NCBI RefSeq assembly: GCF_900221005.1
Contig: NZ_OBQI01000006.1
Coordinates: 1 to 64,000, forward strand
Direction: 5' to 3'
Length of the DNA: 64,000 nucleotides
DNA from: Blastococcus aggregatus
Lineage (GTDB): Bacteria; Actinomycetota; Actinomycetes; Mycobacteriales; Geodermatophilaceae
The notes below the pieces were generated by a model, which saw only the letters and a program-made list of their open reading frames with translations, was not told where the DNA came from and did no database searches. The translations under genes were made by a program, and so were the position numbers. Each line of letters starts with the position of its first letter. Positions within the stretch are counted from its first letter, which is position 1. This document shows positions 23,458-33,287 of this stretch, piece after piece.

Positions 23458-24951
23458 TCAGCCGGCCGAGGCCATCAGCTCGGCGGCCCGCTCGCCGATC
23501 ATCACCGCCGTCGCCGCCGTCCCCCGGCTGGGCACCGCGGGCAGCACCGAGGTGTCGACGACGCGCAGCCCCGTGAGACCCAGCACCCGCAGGTGCTGGT
23601 CGACGACCGCCCCCTCGCCGGAACCCATCGGCGCGGTCGCGGAGAGGTGCACGGCGGTGCCGACCCGGGCCGTGATCCAGGCGTCCAGCGCGGCGTCGTC
23701 GTCCCGGATCGCGTCGGGCAGGGCGTCCGACGGCCCCACGGTGCCCGCGACGGCGGCGGTGCGGAGCAGCGACGCGGCGAGCCGCACCCCCTCGCGCAGG
23801 CCGCGGCGGTCGGCCGCCTCGGCCAGGTAGCGGTACGCCAGCCGCGGCGGCCCCGCGGGATCGCGCGGATCGAGGGTCAACCGCCCGCGCGCGACCGGGT
23901 GCTGGAGCCCGATCCCGATCATCGGCTCGGGATCGACGCCGAAGGGCCGCAGCCACGGCAGCAGCTCGACCTCCCCGCCGCTCACCGGGGCGTGCAGGAC
24001 GCCGTGCAGGGGCAGCGCGGGCACCGGCACGCCCGGGGCCGGGCGGTAGGGCAGGTAGACGATCGGGTGGTCGCTCGACGCAGCGCCCACGGGCAGGTCC
24101 GCGACGACGTCGATCCCGGCCGCCGCCAGGTCGGCCGCCGGCCCCAGCCCGGAGACCAGCAGCAGGTGCGCCGAGCCGACGGCCCCGGCGCTGAGCACCA
24201 CCTCGCCTGCGGAGACCGGGCCGTCGTCGGTCAGCACGCCGACCGCGCGGCCGCCCTCGACCAGCACCCGGCGCACGACGACGCCGCTGCGCACCGTGAG
24301 CGCCGGCAGCCCGCGGCGGGGGGCGAGGTAGGCCATCGCCGTGTTGATCCGCACGCCGCCGTCGACGTTGAACGGGATGCGCCCGTGGCCGGGCCCGGCG
24401 TCGCCGTTCTCGTCCTCGACGACGGCGAACCCGAGCTCCGCGCTCGCGGCGGCGAAGGCGTCGGCCAGCGGCGTGGGGCCCGGCAGCCGGCGCACCGGCA
24501 CCGGGCCGTCCGTGCCGTGCAGCGGCGAGGTCCCGAAGTCTGCGTCGGACTCCGACCGGCGGAAGGCGGGCAGCACCGCGTCGTGCGCCCACAGCGGGTT
24601 CCCCGCGGCCGCCCAGCCGTCGAGGTCGGCCCGGGGGGCGCGGATCCACACGGCGGCGTTCAGGGCGCTGGAGCCCCCGGCGATCCGGCCCCGCGGCACG
24701 CGCACGGCCCGACCGGGGGCCACCTCGGCCGCGAGGTCCCAGTTGAGCGGATGCCCGGGCGCGGTGGCGGCCAGGCTCGCCGGATCACGCACCTCGGCCG
24801 GCCAGTCCGGCACCGCCAGCGGCACCGGGCCGGCCTCGAGCAGCAGCACCCGCCGGCCGCCGTCGGCCAGCCGTGCCGCCAGGGCACATCCGGCCGTCCC
24901 GGCACCCACGACGACGACGTCCCAGCCCGCCCCGAGGGCAGAGATGGCCAC
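23458..24951 (-). CDS. GMC-family FAD oxidoreductase (MftG-like)
   Basis: A 497-residue flavoprotein. The FAD Rossmann motif is VVVVGAGTAGCALAARLADG near residue 14, and the GMC signature is GRIAGGSSALNAAVWIR. The active-site end is HLSATAPMGSGEGAVVD followed by LRVVDTSVLPAVPSRGTAAT. The usual GMC Asn/His pair at SGNTNA is replaced here by SRGTAAT, as I recall for mycofactocin-linked MftG-type members. Start GTG 24951 lies 17 nt after the AMP-ligase stop, so it closes a three-gene operon (27148 to 23458). Role in mycofactocin reoxidation is possible but not shown. Confidence 0.75.
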   Translation of the reverse strand: MAISALGAGWDVVVVGAGTAGCALAARLADGGRRVLLLEAGPVPLAVPDWPAEVRDPASLAATAPGHPLNWDLAAEVAPGRAVRVPRGRIAGGSSALNAAVWIRAPRADLDGWAAAGNPLWAHDAVLPAFRRSESDADFGTSPLHGTDGPVPVRRLPGPTPLADAFAAASAELGFAVVEDENGDAGPGHGRIPFNVDGGVRINTAMAYLAPRRGLPALTVRSGVVVRRVLVEGGRAVGVLTDDGPVSAGEVVLSAGAVGSAHLLLVSGLGPAADLAAAGIDVVADLPVGAASSDHPIVYLPYRPAPGVPVPALPLHGVLHAPVSGGEVELLPWLRPFGVDPEPMIGIGLQHPVARGRLTLDPRDPAGPPRLAYRYLAEAADRRGLREGVRLAASLLRTAAVAGTVGPSDALPDAIRDDDAALDAWITARVGTAVHLSATAPMGSGEGAVVDQHLRVLGLTGLRVVDTSVLPAVPSRGTAATAVMIGERAAELMASAG

Positions 24952-24968
24952 TTCTGCCCTACCGGGGG

Positions 24969-26282
24969 TCAGGCACCGTCGAGGCCGAGCACGTCGGGCA
25001 GGTCCAGCCGGCGCACCTTGCCGGTGGAGGTGCGCGGCAGCTCGGTCACCCGGTGCAGCGCCTTGGGCCGCTTGGCGGCCGCGAGGCGCTCGCGGGCCCA
25101 GCCGACCAGCTCGTCGACGTCGGCGTCGCCGACGTAGGCGCCCACGACCCGCTGCCCCCAGTCCGCGTCGGGCACGCCGAACACCGCGCTCTCGATCACA
25201 CCCGGGTGCGCGTCGAGCACCGCCTCCACCTCGGCGGGGTACACGTTCACGCCGCCGGAGATGACGAGGTCCTCGCGGCGGCCGTCGAGCCACACCACGC
25301 CGTCGTCGTCCACCCGGCCGAGGTCGCCGACGGTCACCCGGTCGCCGCGCCAGGCCGCGGCCGTCTTCTCCGGCGCCCGCCAGTACTCGAAGCGGGCCCA
25401 GCGGGGCACCGCGCACCACAGCTGGCCGCGCTCGTCGGTCTCCAGCCGGCGTCCCGGGCGCGCCCGCCCGACGCTGCCGGGGTGCGCCAGCCAGTCCTCC
25501 GGCGAGCAGACGGTGAACTGGGCCTCGGTCGAGCCGTAGAACTCCCACACGCTGCCCTCGGGGAGCGCCGCGAGCACCGCCCGCTTGAGCGGTTCCGGGC
25601 AGGGTGCTCCGGCGTGCACCAGCCGGCGGAAGGAGGACCAGTCGATGTCGTCGCGCGCCAGCAGCCGCTGCAGGTGGGTGGGCACGCAGAACGTCGTGGT
25701 GGGCCGCAGCTCGGTGATGGTCCGTGCGGCGCGCTCGGCGTCGAACGGGCCGGGCAGCAGCACCTCGCCCCCGGCGAGCAGGGTGTGGATGGCGAACCGC
25801 AGCGGCGCGCTGTGGTGGAGCGGCGACAGCACCAGGTGGCGGTCGGAGGCGTCGAAGCCCCAGAGCTCGATCTCCTCGGCCGCGAGCGCCCGGGCGTCGT
25901 CGTCGGCGAGGACGCCGGACCACACGCCCTTGCGCCGCCCGGTCGTCCCCGACGTGTAGTGCATCGGGCGGGCCAGCGGCACGTCGGCGAGCTCCGCCTC
26001 GTCGGTGCCGGTGAGCAGGCGGGCGGGGTCGTCGGCCACGTCGAGCGCCGGATCGGCGTCCTCGGCCAGGGCCGCGCGTTCCGCGGCCGGCAGCCCCGGA
26101 TCCAGGACGACGGGGACGATGCCGGTCCGCAGCGCGCCGAGCACGACGGCCAGCAGGGCGGGCGACGCCGCGGCCGAGACCAGCAGCCGATCCCCGCGCC
26201 GCACCCCGGCCGCCGCCAGCGCGGCGGCCGCGCGGCGCTGGTCGCGCTCGCTCTCCGCGCTCCGGACGACGGGGATGCTCAC
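24969..26282 (-). CDS. AMP-dependent ligase / acyl-CoA synthetase, short form
   Basis: A 437-residue ANL-superfamily enzyme, shorter than the usual 500-550. The P-loop is HYTSGTTGRRKGVW, the adenine motif is WEFYGSTEAQF, the hinge is GRREDLVISGGVNVYPAEVE, and the catalytic lysine is in TSTGKVRRLDLP. It should form an acyl-adenylate and transfer it to CoA or another thiol. The shortening is in the N-terminal subdomain. Start GTG 26282 overlaps the preceding hydrolase stop by 4 nt (GTGA), so translation is coupled. Substrate is unknown. Confidence 0.82.
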   Translation of the reverse strand: MSIPVVRSAESERDQRRAAAALAAAGVRRGDRLLVSAAASPALLAVVLGALRTGIVPVVLDPGLPAAERAALAEDADPALDVADDPARLLTGTDEAELADVPLARPMHYTSGTTGRRKGVWSGVLADDDARALAAEEIELWGFDASDRHLVLSPLHHSAPLRFAIHTLLAGGEVLLPGPFDAERAARTITELRPTTTFCVPTHLQRLLARDDIDWSSFRRLVHAGAPCPEPLKRAVLAALPEGSVWEFYGSTEAQFTVCSPEDWLAHPGSVGRARPGRRLETDERGQLWCAVPRWARFEYWRAPEKTAAAWRGDRVTVGDLGRVDDDGVVWLDGRREDLVISGGVNVYPAEVEAVLDAHPGVIESAVFGVPDADWGQRVVGAYVGDADVDELVGWARERLAAAKRPKALHRVTELPRTSTGKVRRLDLPDVLGLDGA

Positions 26283-27148
26283 GCCGGGCGCACCGTTCCG
26301 TCGACGGCCTGCTCGACGCGGCCCTCGGCGCGCAGCTTGTCCAGCGTCGCCCGCGTCGACTGCGCGGCGGCGAACCAGACCTCGCGCGGCACCTCCGCGT
26401 AGATGACCGCGACCAGCTCGTCCACGGTCGTGGCGCCGGCCTGCAACGCGGCCACGACCTGCCCCTCGCGGTAGGCGCGGTGGGCGAGGTAGTAGTCGAG
26501 CACCGCGCCCGGGTCCTCGGTCAGCTCGGGGCCGTGCCCGCAGTACAGGGCGCTGGGCCCCAGGTCGCGGACGGTGCGCAGCGACTCCAGGTAGGCCACG
26601 ACGTCGCCCTCGGGATGGGTGACCACCGAGGTGCCGCGGCCCAGGACGTGGTCGCCGACCAGCACGGCGCCGGACTCGATCCGGAAGGCCAGGTGGTCCG
26701 AGCAGTGCCCGGGCGTCGGGACGACGTCGACCGTGGTGCCGGCGAGCCGCAGCCGGTCGCCGCCGGTGAGCACGCGCCCGCCGGGGCCGGCGACGTCGCC
26801 GCTGCCGGCCATCACCTGGGCTCCGAAGCGGGCACCCCAGGGCAGGGCCGCCTCCGCGTGGTCGCCGTGGTGGTGGGTGACCAGCACCGCCGCCACACGG
26901 GCGCCGCGTGCGGCCAGCGCCGCCTCCACCGCGGCGAGGTGTGCCGGGTCGTCGGGGCCGGGATCGACCAGCACCGCGGCACCGCTGCCCGGTGCGCCGA
27001 CCAGGTAGCTGTTGGTGCCGTCGAGCGTCATCCTGTTCGGGTTCGGCGCCAGCACCCGCGTGACCAGTGGTTCCAGGTCGGCGGTGCGCGGCATGCCGCC
27101 GAACGCCGGGAGCTGCCAGCTGGTGCGCGGATCGACCGGAGCCTTCAC
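26279..27148 (-). CDS. MBL-fold hydrolase (LACTB2-like)
   Basis: A 289-residue metallo-beta-lactamase-fold enzyme. The zinc motif THHHGDHAEA and the later VDVVPTPGHCSDH and VLVGDHVLG complete the binuclear site. A C-terminal winged-helix-like part (TTVDELVAVIYAEVPREVWF) matches the LACTB2/glyoxalase II-like group. GTG 27148 is chosen. It is the promoter-proximal gene of the operon with the AMP ligase and GMC oxidoreductase. Confidence 0.82.
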   Translation of the reverse strand: MKAPVDPRTSWQLPAFGGMPRTADLEPLVTRVLAPNPNRMTLDGTNSYLVGAPGSGAAVLVDPGPDDPAHLAAVEAALAARGARVAAVLVTHHHGDHAEAALPWGARFGAQVMAGSGDVAGPGGRVLTGGDRLRLAGTTVDVVPTPGHCSDHLAFRIESGAVLVGDHVLGRGTSVVTHPEGDVVAYLESLRTVRDLGPSALYCGHGPELTEDPGAVLDYYLAHRAYREGQVVAALQAGATTVDELVAVIYAEVPREVWFAAAQSTRATLDKLRAEGRVEQAVDGTVRPA

Positions 27149-27173
27149 GCGGGGCACGCTATCCCCGCGTGCC

Positions 27174-28526
27174 TCAGCACACGTTGCCCAGGTCGATGCC
27201 GCGGGCGCGCAGCCAGTCGACCGGCTCGATCTGCCCGCCGTACATGACGCCGCGGGAGTGCACCTCGAAGTGCAGGTGCGGCCCGGTGGACTCGCCGCGG
27301 TTGCCGACCTCGGCGATCTCCTCACCGGCGCGCACCCGCTCGCCGGCGCGGACGAAGTACTTGTTCACGTGCCCGTAGACGGTGACGTACCCGTCGTCGC
27401 CGAGGATCCAGACGGCGTAGCCGAACCCGCTGGCGGTGCCCGCGCGCTGCACCACGCCGCCGTGAGCCGCGTAGATGGGCGTTCCGATCGGAGCCGCGAT
27501 GTCGACGCCGCCGTGCAGCGTGCCCCAGCGGGCGCCGAAGCAGCTGGACACCCGGCCCGACGTCGGCTTCACGTACGGGCCGGACGAGGCGCCTCCCCCG
27601 CCGCCCGAGCTCCCGTTGCTCACGGGGGACCGGCTGGGTGCGTTCCGGGCGGCCGCCGCGGCCGCCGCGGCCTCGGCCGCCGCGCGCTCGGCCGCCGCCT
27701 TCTGCGCGGCCTCCTCGGCCGCCTTCTGCTGCTGCCACTGCTGGTGGGCGTTGCGGGCGCCCTGCATCTGGAGCAGCGCGATGTTCGCGGCCTCGAGCTG
27801 GGTCTCGTAGGCGTCCTTCTGGGCCTCGATCTCGGCGTAGGCCCCCCGCTGGACGGCGACCTGCCCGTCGGCCTGCGCCTTGGCCGCCGCTGCCGTCTCC
27901 TCGGCCGCGGCCATCTCGTCGCGCGCGGCGCGGGCGCCCGCCTCCGCCTCGGCCTGCGCGACGCGGGCGACCTCCATGTCGGCCAGGACGTCGACCTTGT
28001 TCGCCCCGACGTAGTCGAGCATCGCCGCGCGCTGGATCAGCTCGGCCGGTCCCGTGGCGCTCAGCAGCACGGCCGAGGTGCTCATCGACGCGCCCTGCAT
28101 GTAGCTGTCCCGCGAGAAGGCGGCGATCCGGACCTGCGCGGCAGCCACCGCCTCGGCGGCCACCTGCAGCTGGGACGCGGCCTCGTCCGCCTTGCCCTGC
28201 GCCACCTGCAGCGCCTCGTTGGCCGCCTCGTAGGCGGTGCCGGCCGCCTCGGCCTGCACGCCCAGGCGCTCCAGCTCGGCCTCGGCGGTCGCGACCAGAC
28301 CCGCGATGCGGCCCACCTCGGCGGCGGCGGCGTCCTGCTGCGCCTTGGCGGCACCGATCTCGCTGTCGCTGGGGTTCGGCGGCGCGGGCGGCACGGCGAG
28401 GGCGGGCGCGGCGGTGACCACGAGCGCCGTCCCGGCCAGGATCGCCACCAGACCGGACCGCAGCGAGCGGGACCGACGGGCCTGCGGACGCGCGGTCGTC
28501 GGGATCGACGGACGGCGCTGGAACAT
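27174..28526 (-). CDS. Secreted M23 peptidoglycan hydrolase with coiled coil
   Basis: A 450-residue exported protein. It has a signal peptide (SLRSGLVAILAGTALVVTAA then PALA), a long Ala/Glu/Gln-rich coiled coil (about residues 50-300, NlpD/EnvC/RipA-like), a Gly/Ser linker, and an M23 LytM domain with HGGVDIAAPIGTPIYAA, YGHVNKYFV and GPHLHFEVH (zinc ligands H, D and H-x-H). It cleaves peptidoglycan cross-links, probably under the control of a partner through the coiled coil. ATG 28526. It follows the ABC ATPase stop by 149 nt, so it may have its own promoter. Confidence 0.88.
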   Translation of the reverse strand: MFQRRPSIPTTARPQARRSRSLRSGLVAILAGTALVVTAAPALAVPPAPPNPSDSEIGAAKAQQDAAAAEVGRIAGLVATAEAELERLGVQAEAAGTAYEAANEALQVAQGKADEAASQLQVAAEAVAAAQVRIAAFSRDSYMQGASMSTSAVLLSATGPAELIQRAAMLDYVGANKVDVLADMEVARVAQAEAEAGARAARDEMAAAEETAAAAKAQADGQVAVQRGAYAEIEAQKDAYETQLEAANIALLQMQGARNAHQQWQQQKAAEEAAQKAAAERAAAEAAAAAAAARNAPSRSPVSNGSSGGGGGASSGPYVKPTSGRVSSCFGARWGTLHGGVDIAAPIGTPIYAAHGGVVQRAGTASGFGYAVWILGDDGYVTVYGHVNKYFVRAGERVRAGEEIAEVGNRGESTGPHLHFEVHSRGVMYGGQIEPVDWLRARGIDLGNVC

Positions 28527-28675
28527 GACGGGCTCCCGGGGAAGGGGAAGGGGGTGACGTGCTCGACGAGAGTCGCAGCGTCACCGCCAGTCACAAAGGC
28601 AACACGCGCACCATCAGACGCGCCGCGTCAACTTCGTTCAGTCACCGTCTCGGAACCGTCGGTATGTCGACAGGA

Positions 28676-29458
28676 TCAGGTCGACGGCCGCTCGAGCTCG
28701 TGCGCCAGCTGGTCCAGCTCCGCCCCGCCGGCCATCAGCCGGGTGAGCTCGTCCCGGCTCACGTCGGCCTTGGCGAACTCGCCCAGGCTGCGTCCCCGGT
28801 TGAGCACCAGGAAGCGGTCCCCCACCGGATGCGCGTGGTGCGGGTTGTGCGTGATCAGCACGACGCCGACGCCCCGGTCCCGCGCCTGCGCCACGTACCG
28901 CAGGACCACGCCGGCCTGCTTCACGCCCAGCGCCGACGTCGGCTCGTCCAGGATCAGCACCCGGGCGCCGAAGTGCACCGCCCGCGCGATCGCGACCGAC
29001 TGCCGCTCGCCGCCCGACAGTGTGCCCACGGGCTGGTCGGGATCGCGGATGTCGATGCCCATGGCGGAGAGCTCGCGGCGGGTGGCGTCCTTCGCCCGCG
29101 CCGCGTCGAACCGCCGGAAGGGCCCCCAGCCGCGGGTGGGCTCCGCCCCGAGGAAGAAGTTCCGCCAGATCGCCATCAGCGGGATCATCGCGAGGTCCTG
29201 GTAGACCGTCGCGATGCCGGCGTCCAGCGCCTCGCGGGGCGAGCCGAAGTCGGCCGGCCGCCCGTCCAGCAGCAGCTGACCGCGGTCGGCGCGGTGCACC
29301 CCGGAAAGGATCTTGATCAGCGTGGACTTGCCCGCGCCGTTGTCGCCGAGGACGCAGGTCACCTCACCGGCGCGCACGGTGGTGCTGATGCCGTCCAGGG
29401 CGATGACCGAGCCGTAGTCCTTGCCCACGTCGCGCAGCTCGAGCAGGGGGGCCGTCAT
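28676..29458 (-). CDS. Sugar ABC transporter ATP-binding protein
   Basis: A 260-residue single-domain ATPase of the carbohydrate uptake 2 type. Walker A is GDNGAGKST, the Q-loop is TVYQDLAM, the signature is LSGGERQS, Walker B is [11 protein letters not shown], and the H-loop is [10 protein letters not shown]. All catalytic residues are in place. It overlaps the permease stop by 4 nt and closes a three-gene operon with the binding protein. Unlike RbsA or XylG it has one nucleotide-binding domain, so it works as a homodimer (FrcA-like). Confidence 0.88.
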   Translation of the reverse strand: MTAPLLELRDVGKDYGSVIALDGISTTVRAGEVTCVLGDNGAGKSTLIKILSGVHRADRGQLLLDGRPADFGSPREALDAGIATVYQDLAMIPLMAIWRNFFLGAEPTRGWGPFRRFDAARAKDATRRELSAMGIDIRDPDQPVGTLSGGERQSVAIARAVHFGARVLILDEPTSALGVKQAGVVLRYVAQARDRGVGVVLITHNPHHAHPVGDRFLVLNRGRSLGEFAKADVSRDELTRLMAGGAELDQLAHELERPST

Positions 29459-30534
29459 CGTCGGGCCGCCTCGGCGTACCGCCGGACGAGCCGGTTGGCC
29501 AGCACCGCGAGCAGCAACATGGCCCCCAGGAAGAAGTAGAACCAGTCGGCGTCCCAGCGCAGGTACGGGATGCCCAGCTGGGTCATGCCGAAGATCAGCG
29601 CGCCGAGCGAGGCGCCGATCGCCGAGCCGAAGCCGCCGGTGAGCAGGCAGCCGCCGATGACCGCCGCCACGATGTAGATGAGCTCCTGCCCGGTGCCGGT
29701 GTTCGCCTGCACCGAGGTCAGCCGCACGGCCAGCGTCGTCCCGACGAACCAGGCCGCCGTCGACGTCGTCATGAACAGCGCGATCGTCGTCCGCCGCGCG
29801 GGGACGCCGACGTTGCGGGCGGCGACCTCGTCACCGCCGGTCGCGAAGACCCAGTTGCCGAAGCGGGTGCGCAGCAGCACCCAGCTGGCCACGGCCGTGA
29901 ACAGCACCCACCAGAGGACGGCGACGCGCACCTCGGCCCCGAGGATCGTCATGCGCGAGGCGAACACCCACTCGGCGCTCGCGTACCCGGGCACCGAGGC
30001 CAGGCCCGTGGCGGTCACCGTGCCGGTCAGCAGTTTCGTCAGGCCCAGGTTCAGGCCCTGGAGCATGAGGAAGGTGCCCAGCGTGATGATGAAGCTGGGC
30101 AGGCCGGTCCGGGTCACCAGCCAGCCGTTGAAGAAGCCGAGCAGCAGGGCGACGACCAGCGAGACGCCGATGGCCACCCAGATGTTCTGCTCGTACTCGA
30201 CGGCGACGATCGCGACGGTCAGCGCCGTCGTCCCCGACATCACGCCGGCGGAGAGGTCGAAGTGCCCGCCGATCATGAGCAGGGCGACGGCGACCGCCAT
30301 GATCCCCAGCGTCGAGGCCGGGTCCAGCCAGTTGGCGATGCCGCGCGCCGACCGGAAGACCTCGGACTGCACGGCGAAGAACGTGAAGACCGCGATGGCG
30401 CCGACCAGCGCCCCGAGCTCGGGTTTGACCAGCAGCCGGCGCAGCGGGCCCACGGCGGACAGCCGCTCGTCGGCCCGCTGCGTCGATGGGCCCCCCGCCG
30501 CCCCGGCCCCGGGGTCCGCCGGGACGGGCGCCAT
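29455..30534 (-). CDS. Sugar ABC transporter permease
   Basis: A 359-residue permease of the RbsC/XylH/FrcC type with about ten hydrophobic helices, including [20 protein letters not shown] and [16 protein letters not shown], the family-typical FDLS turn. The cytoplasmic loop [20 protein letters not shown] contacts the ATPase. ATG 30534 is 9 nt after the binding-protein stop. Substrate sugar is not evident from sequence. Confidence 0.88.
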   Translation of the reverse strand: MAPVPADPGAGAAGGPSTQRADERLSAVGPLRRLLVKPELGALVGAIAVFTFFAVQSEVFRSARGIANWLDPASTLGIMAVAVALLMIGGHFDLSAGVMSGTTALTVAIVAVEYEQNIWVAIGVSLVVALLLGFFNGWLVTRTGLPSFIITLGTFLMLQGLNLGLTKLLTGTVTATGLASVPGYASAEWVFASRMTILGAEVRVAVLWWVLFTAVASWVLLRTRFGNWVFATGGDEVAARNVGVPARRTTIALFMTTSTAAWFVGTTLAVRLTSVQANTGTGQELIYIVAAVIGGCLLTGGFGSAIGASLGALIFGMTQLGIPYLRWDADWFYFFLGAMLLLAVLANRLVRRYAEAARR

Positions 30535-30542
30535 CGCGGTGC

Positions 30543-31526
30543 TCAGCGCGTGCCGGCCGAGGCCAGGTCGGCGATCTCGTCGACGTTCGTGGCATCGACG
30601 ATCCCGGGGCCGGTCAGAACCGGCTGGCCGCCGCCGACGGTGTTGAGGTTCTCGGCGTAGAGCTTGAGCATCACGACCGGCAGGTAGCCCTGCTCGTACT
30701 GCTGCTGGTCCACGGCGAAGGCGATCGAGCCGTCCTGGATGCCGCCGATGACGTCCTGGTTGAGGTCGAACGTGGCGATGCTGGCGTCGGAGCCGGCGTC
30801 CGCGGCCGATTCGACGGCCACCGCGGCGACGGCCGAGTTCAGCGCCAGGACGGCGTCGATGGTGGGGTCGCTCTGCAGCTGCGAGGTGATCGTCGACTGC
30901 GCGCCGGTCAGGTCGTTGATGTCCACCTGCACCGGGGTGACCGTCGCGCCCAGGCCGGTGGCCGCGCCCGCGCAGCGCTGCTCGTGGCCGATGTTGCCGG
31001 CCTCGTGGATGACGCACAGCACGTTGCTCGCCCCCTCGGCGGCGAGCTCGCGGCCGGCTCCCTCGCCGGCGATCGTCTCGTCCTGGCCCACGTGGCCGAT
31101 GGCGCCGAACTCCGTCGAGCGGTCCCCGCCGGAGTTGATGGTGACGACCGGGATGCCCGCGGCGACCGCGGACTCGACCGACTCCTGGAGGGCGTCCGGG
31201 TTGGCCATGGAGACCACGATGCCGTCCACGCCCTGGTTCACCGCGGCGTCGATGAGCTGCGCCTGACGTTGGGGGTCGCCGTCGCTCTGGTAGTCGACGT
31301 CGACGCCGAGGTCCTCGCCGGCGGCCTCGGCGCCGTTCTGGACGACGTCCCAGAACGCGTCGCCCGCCGAGCCGTGCGTGATGACGGTGACGCTCAGGTC
31401 GCCGTCGGATCCCCCGCCGGCGTTCGCGGAGCCGCCGTCGTCCGAGTCGCCGCCGTCGGTGGTGCACGACGCGAGCAGCAGCGGCGCGGCCAGCGCGAAC
31501 GCGAGAAGTCGCCTGGGTGCGGGCAT
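30543..31526 (-). CDS. Sugar ABC transporter substrate-binding lipoprotein
   Basis: A 327-residue periplasmic-binding-protein type 1 (RbsB-like) lipoprotein. The signal peptide ends in LLLASC, so the lipidated cysteine is near residue 21. A Gly/Asp/Ser-rich linker follows. The fold is marked by [32 protein letters not shown]-like ligand loops and [18 protein letters not shown]. It delivers a sugar to the permease 9 nt downstream. AGGAGG sits just upstream of ATG 31526. Promoter is expected in the 150 bp shared with the divergent dehydrogenase gene. Confidence 0.87.
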   Translation of the reverse strand: MPAPRRLLAFALAAPLLLASCTTDGGDSDDGGSANAGGGSDGDLSVTVITHGSAGDAFWDVVQNGAEAAGEDLGVDVDYQSDGDPQRQAQLIDAAVNQGVDGIVVSMANPDALQESVESAVAAGIPVVTINSGGDRSTEFGAIGHVGQDETIAGEGAGRELAAEGASNVLCVIHEAGNIGHEQRCAGAATGLGATVTPVQVDINDLTGAQSTITSQLQSDPTIDAVLALNSAVAAVAVESAADAGSDASIATFDLNQDVIGGIQDGSIAFAVDQQQYEQGYLPVVMLKLYAENLNTVGGGQPVLTGPGIVDATNVDEIADLASAGTR

Positions 31527-31676
31527 GGGAGTCCTCCTGTGTGCCACGGTGCGGCAGAGCGGGCGCTGCCCTCCGTCGGGTGTCCAACGGGACATGATGC
31601 CTGCCCGGACGGCGCCGGTCCTGTCCGGCCGGTGCGACGCTCCGGCTGGTCGAGGGTGCGTTCTACCCTCGGCGCC

Positions 31677-32741
31677 GTGGACATTCTGGGCTCGGGCCAC
31701 GAGCAGGTCGTCTTCTGCAGCGACCCGGGCTCCGGCCTCCGGGCCGTGATCGCGATCCACTCGACCGCCCTCGGCCCCGCGCTCGGCGGCACCCGGTTCT
31801 ACCCGTACGCCACCGAGGACGACGCCGTCGCCGACGCGCTGCGGCTGTCGCGGGCCATGTCCTACAAGAACAGCCTGGCCGGTCTCGACCTCGGCGGCGG
31901 CAAGGCGGTGATCATCGGCGACCCGCGCACGGACAAGACCGAGGCGCTGCTGCGCGCCTACGGCCGCTTCGTCGAGGCCCTCGGCGGGCGCTACCTGACC
32001 GCCTGCGACGTCGGCACCTACAACGCCGACCTCGACGTCGTCGCCCGGGAGACGCGCTTCGCGCACGGGCGCTCACTGGCCTACGGCGGCTGCGGCGACT
32101 CCTCCGTGCTCACCGCCTACGGCGTGTTCCAGGGCATGCGCGCCGCGGCGGAGCACCGCTGGGGGACGCCGTCGCTGGCCGGGCGCACGGTCGCGGTCGC
32201 CGGCGTCGGCAAGGTGGGCTCCGAGCTGGTGGACCTGCTGGCCGCCGACGGCGCGGAGCTCGTGGTCACCGACGTCGACCCGGCGGCGGTCGACCGCGTG
32301 CGCGCCCGCCACCCGCAGGTACGGGTCGCGGCCGACACCGCCGAGCTGGTCGGCATGCCGCACGACGTCTACGCACCCTGCGCCCTGGGCGGGGCGCTGG
32401 ACGCGGCGACCGTGGCGACGCTGCCGGCCCGGATCGTCTGCGGCGGCGCCAACAACCAGCTGGTCACCCCGCGGATCGCCGACGACCTGCTCGCCCGCGG
32501 GATCCTCTACGCGCCGGACTACCTGGTGAACGCCGGCGGCGTCATCCAGGTCGAGGACGAGCGGCACGGCTTCTCCTTCGAGCGCGCCCGGGAACGGGCC
32601 GCCGGCATCTTCGACGTCGCCCAGCGGGTGTTCCGGACGGCCGATGCCGACGGCGTCTCCCCCGCCGTGGCGGCCGACCGGCTGGCCGAGGAGCGCATCC
32701 GCTCGGTGGGCCGGCTGGCGACCATCCGGCTGCCCCGCTGA
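31677..32741 (+). CDS. Leucine/valine (Glu/Leu/Phe/Val) dehydrogenase
   Basis: A 354-residue NAD-dependent amino acid dehydrogenase. The substrate half has [20 protein letters not shown], the conserved [16 protein letters not shown] block with the catalytic lysine, and TACDVGT. The C-terminal Rossmann domain has [17 protein letters not shown] and ends CGGANNQL with [11 protein letters not shown]. It deaminates branched-chain amino acids to keto acids, feeding catabolism or branched fatty acids. The GTG start at 31677 is the only close one. Divergent from the sugar ABC operon. Confidence 0.87.
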   Translation: MDILGSGHEQVVFCSDPGSGLRAVIAIHSTALGPALGGTRFYPYATEDDAVADALRLSRAMSYKNSLAGLDLGGGKAVIIGDPRTDKTEALLRAYGRFVEALGGRYLTACDVGTYNADLDVVARETRFAHGRSLAYGGCGDSSVLTAYGVFQGMRAAAEHRWGTPSLAGRTVAVAGVGKVGSELVDLLAADGAELVVTDVDPAAVDRVRARHPQVRVAADTAELVGMPHDVYAPCALGGALDAATVATLPARIVCGGANNQLVTPRIADDLLARGILYAPDYLVNAGGVIQVEDERHGFSFERARERAAGIFDVAQRVFRTADADGVSPAVAADRLAEERIRSVGRLATIRLPR

Positions 32742-32905
32742 CCTGCCCGGACCCGGCCGTTTCCACGCTCGGGGAGGGGACGTGTGCCCGCCGCGGATCC
32801 GTGTCGTAATGTTGGCCAGGACATAGTCACTCAGCCGGGGTCGCCACGCGGGCCGTCAAGCCCACGGGCTGGACGCCAGCACTCCGTAGCGAGGGGGTCG
32901 AGCCG

Positions 32906-33133
32906 ATGGGGCGCGGCCGAGCGAAGGCCAAGCAGACACGCGTGGCCCGTGAGCTCAAGTACAGCTCACCGAACACCGACCTCACCGCTCTCCAGCGGGA
33001 GTTGGCCGGATCGTCGTCGACCTACACCGCGCCGAGCGCGGCAGCGGACGACGACGAGGACGAGGACGACGAGTACGCCGACCGCTGGGCCGCGGACGAC
33101 GACTCCGGGGACGACTGGGCGGCCACCCGCTGA
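32906..33133 (+). CDS. DUF3073 family protein
   Basis: A 75-residue protein starting MGRGRAKAKQTRVARELKYS, the hallmark of DUF3073, followed by SPNTDLTALQRELAG and an extremely acidic tail (DDDEDEDDEYADRW). It is a conserved small actinobacterial protein next to purM or purF in many genomes; function unknown. ATG 32906 with GAGGGGG upstream. Confidence 0.88.
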   Translation: MGRGRAKAKQTRVARELKYSSPNTDLTALQRELAGSSSTYTAPSAAADDDEDEDDEYADRWAADDDSGDDWAATR

Positions 33134-33167
33134 CGCGGCGACGCTGATCCGGTCCAGCTGACACGAC

Positions 33168-33197
33168 GCACCGCCTTTCCTGCGGGGGAGGCGGTGC
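33168..33197. terminator. Hairpin terminator after DUF3073
   Basis: gcaccgcct (33168-33176) pairs with aggcggtgc (33189-33197) around a 12-nt loop; flanking acgacgca and tgcgtcgt extend the dyad. It separates the DUF3073 gene from the convergent purM. Confidence 0.65.
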
Positions 33198-33224
33198 ACT
33201 CGTGCGTCGTCGTCCGGACCGCGA

Positions 33225-33282
33225 GCGGACTTTCTGCACCGAAAGTCCGGCACCTCTGCGGACTTTCTGCACCGAAAGTCCG
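33225..33282. repeat. Two tandem copies of a 25-bp palindromic repeat
   Basis: Copies at 33225-33249 and 33258-33282 are identical over 25 bp. Each folds into a 9-bp stem cggactttc/gaaagtccg with the loop tgcacc. The period is 33 bp. They lie between convergent DUF3073 and purM, a typical place for REP-like elements or a bidirectional terminator. Confidence 0.8.
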
Positions 33283-33287
33283 AGCCG

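Noticed and set aside
28527-28675. Possible cyclic-di-AMP riboswitch before the M23 peptidase
   Set aside because: The leader is short and lacks the conserved aptamer blocks.
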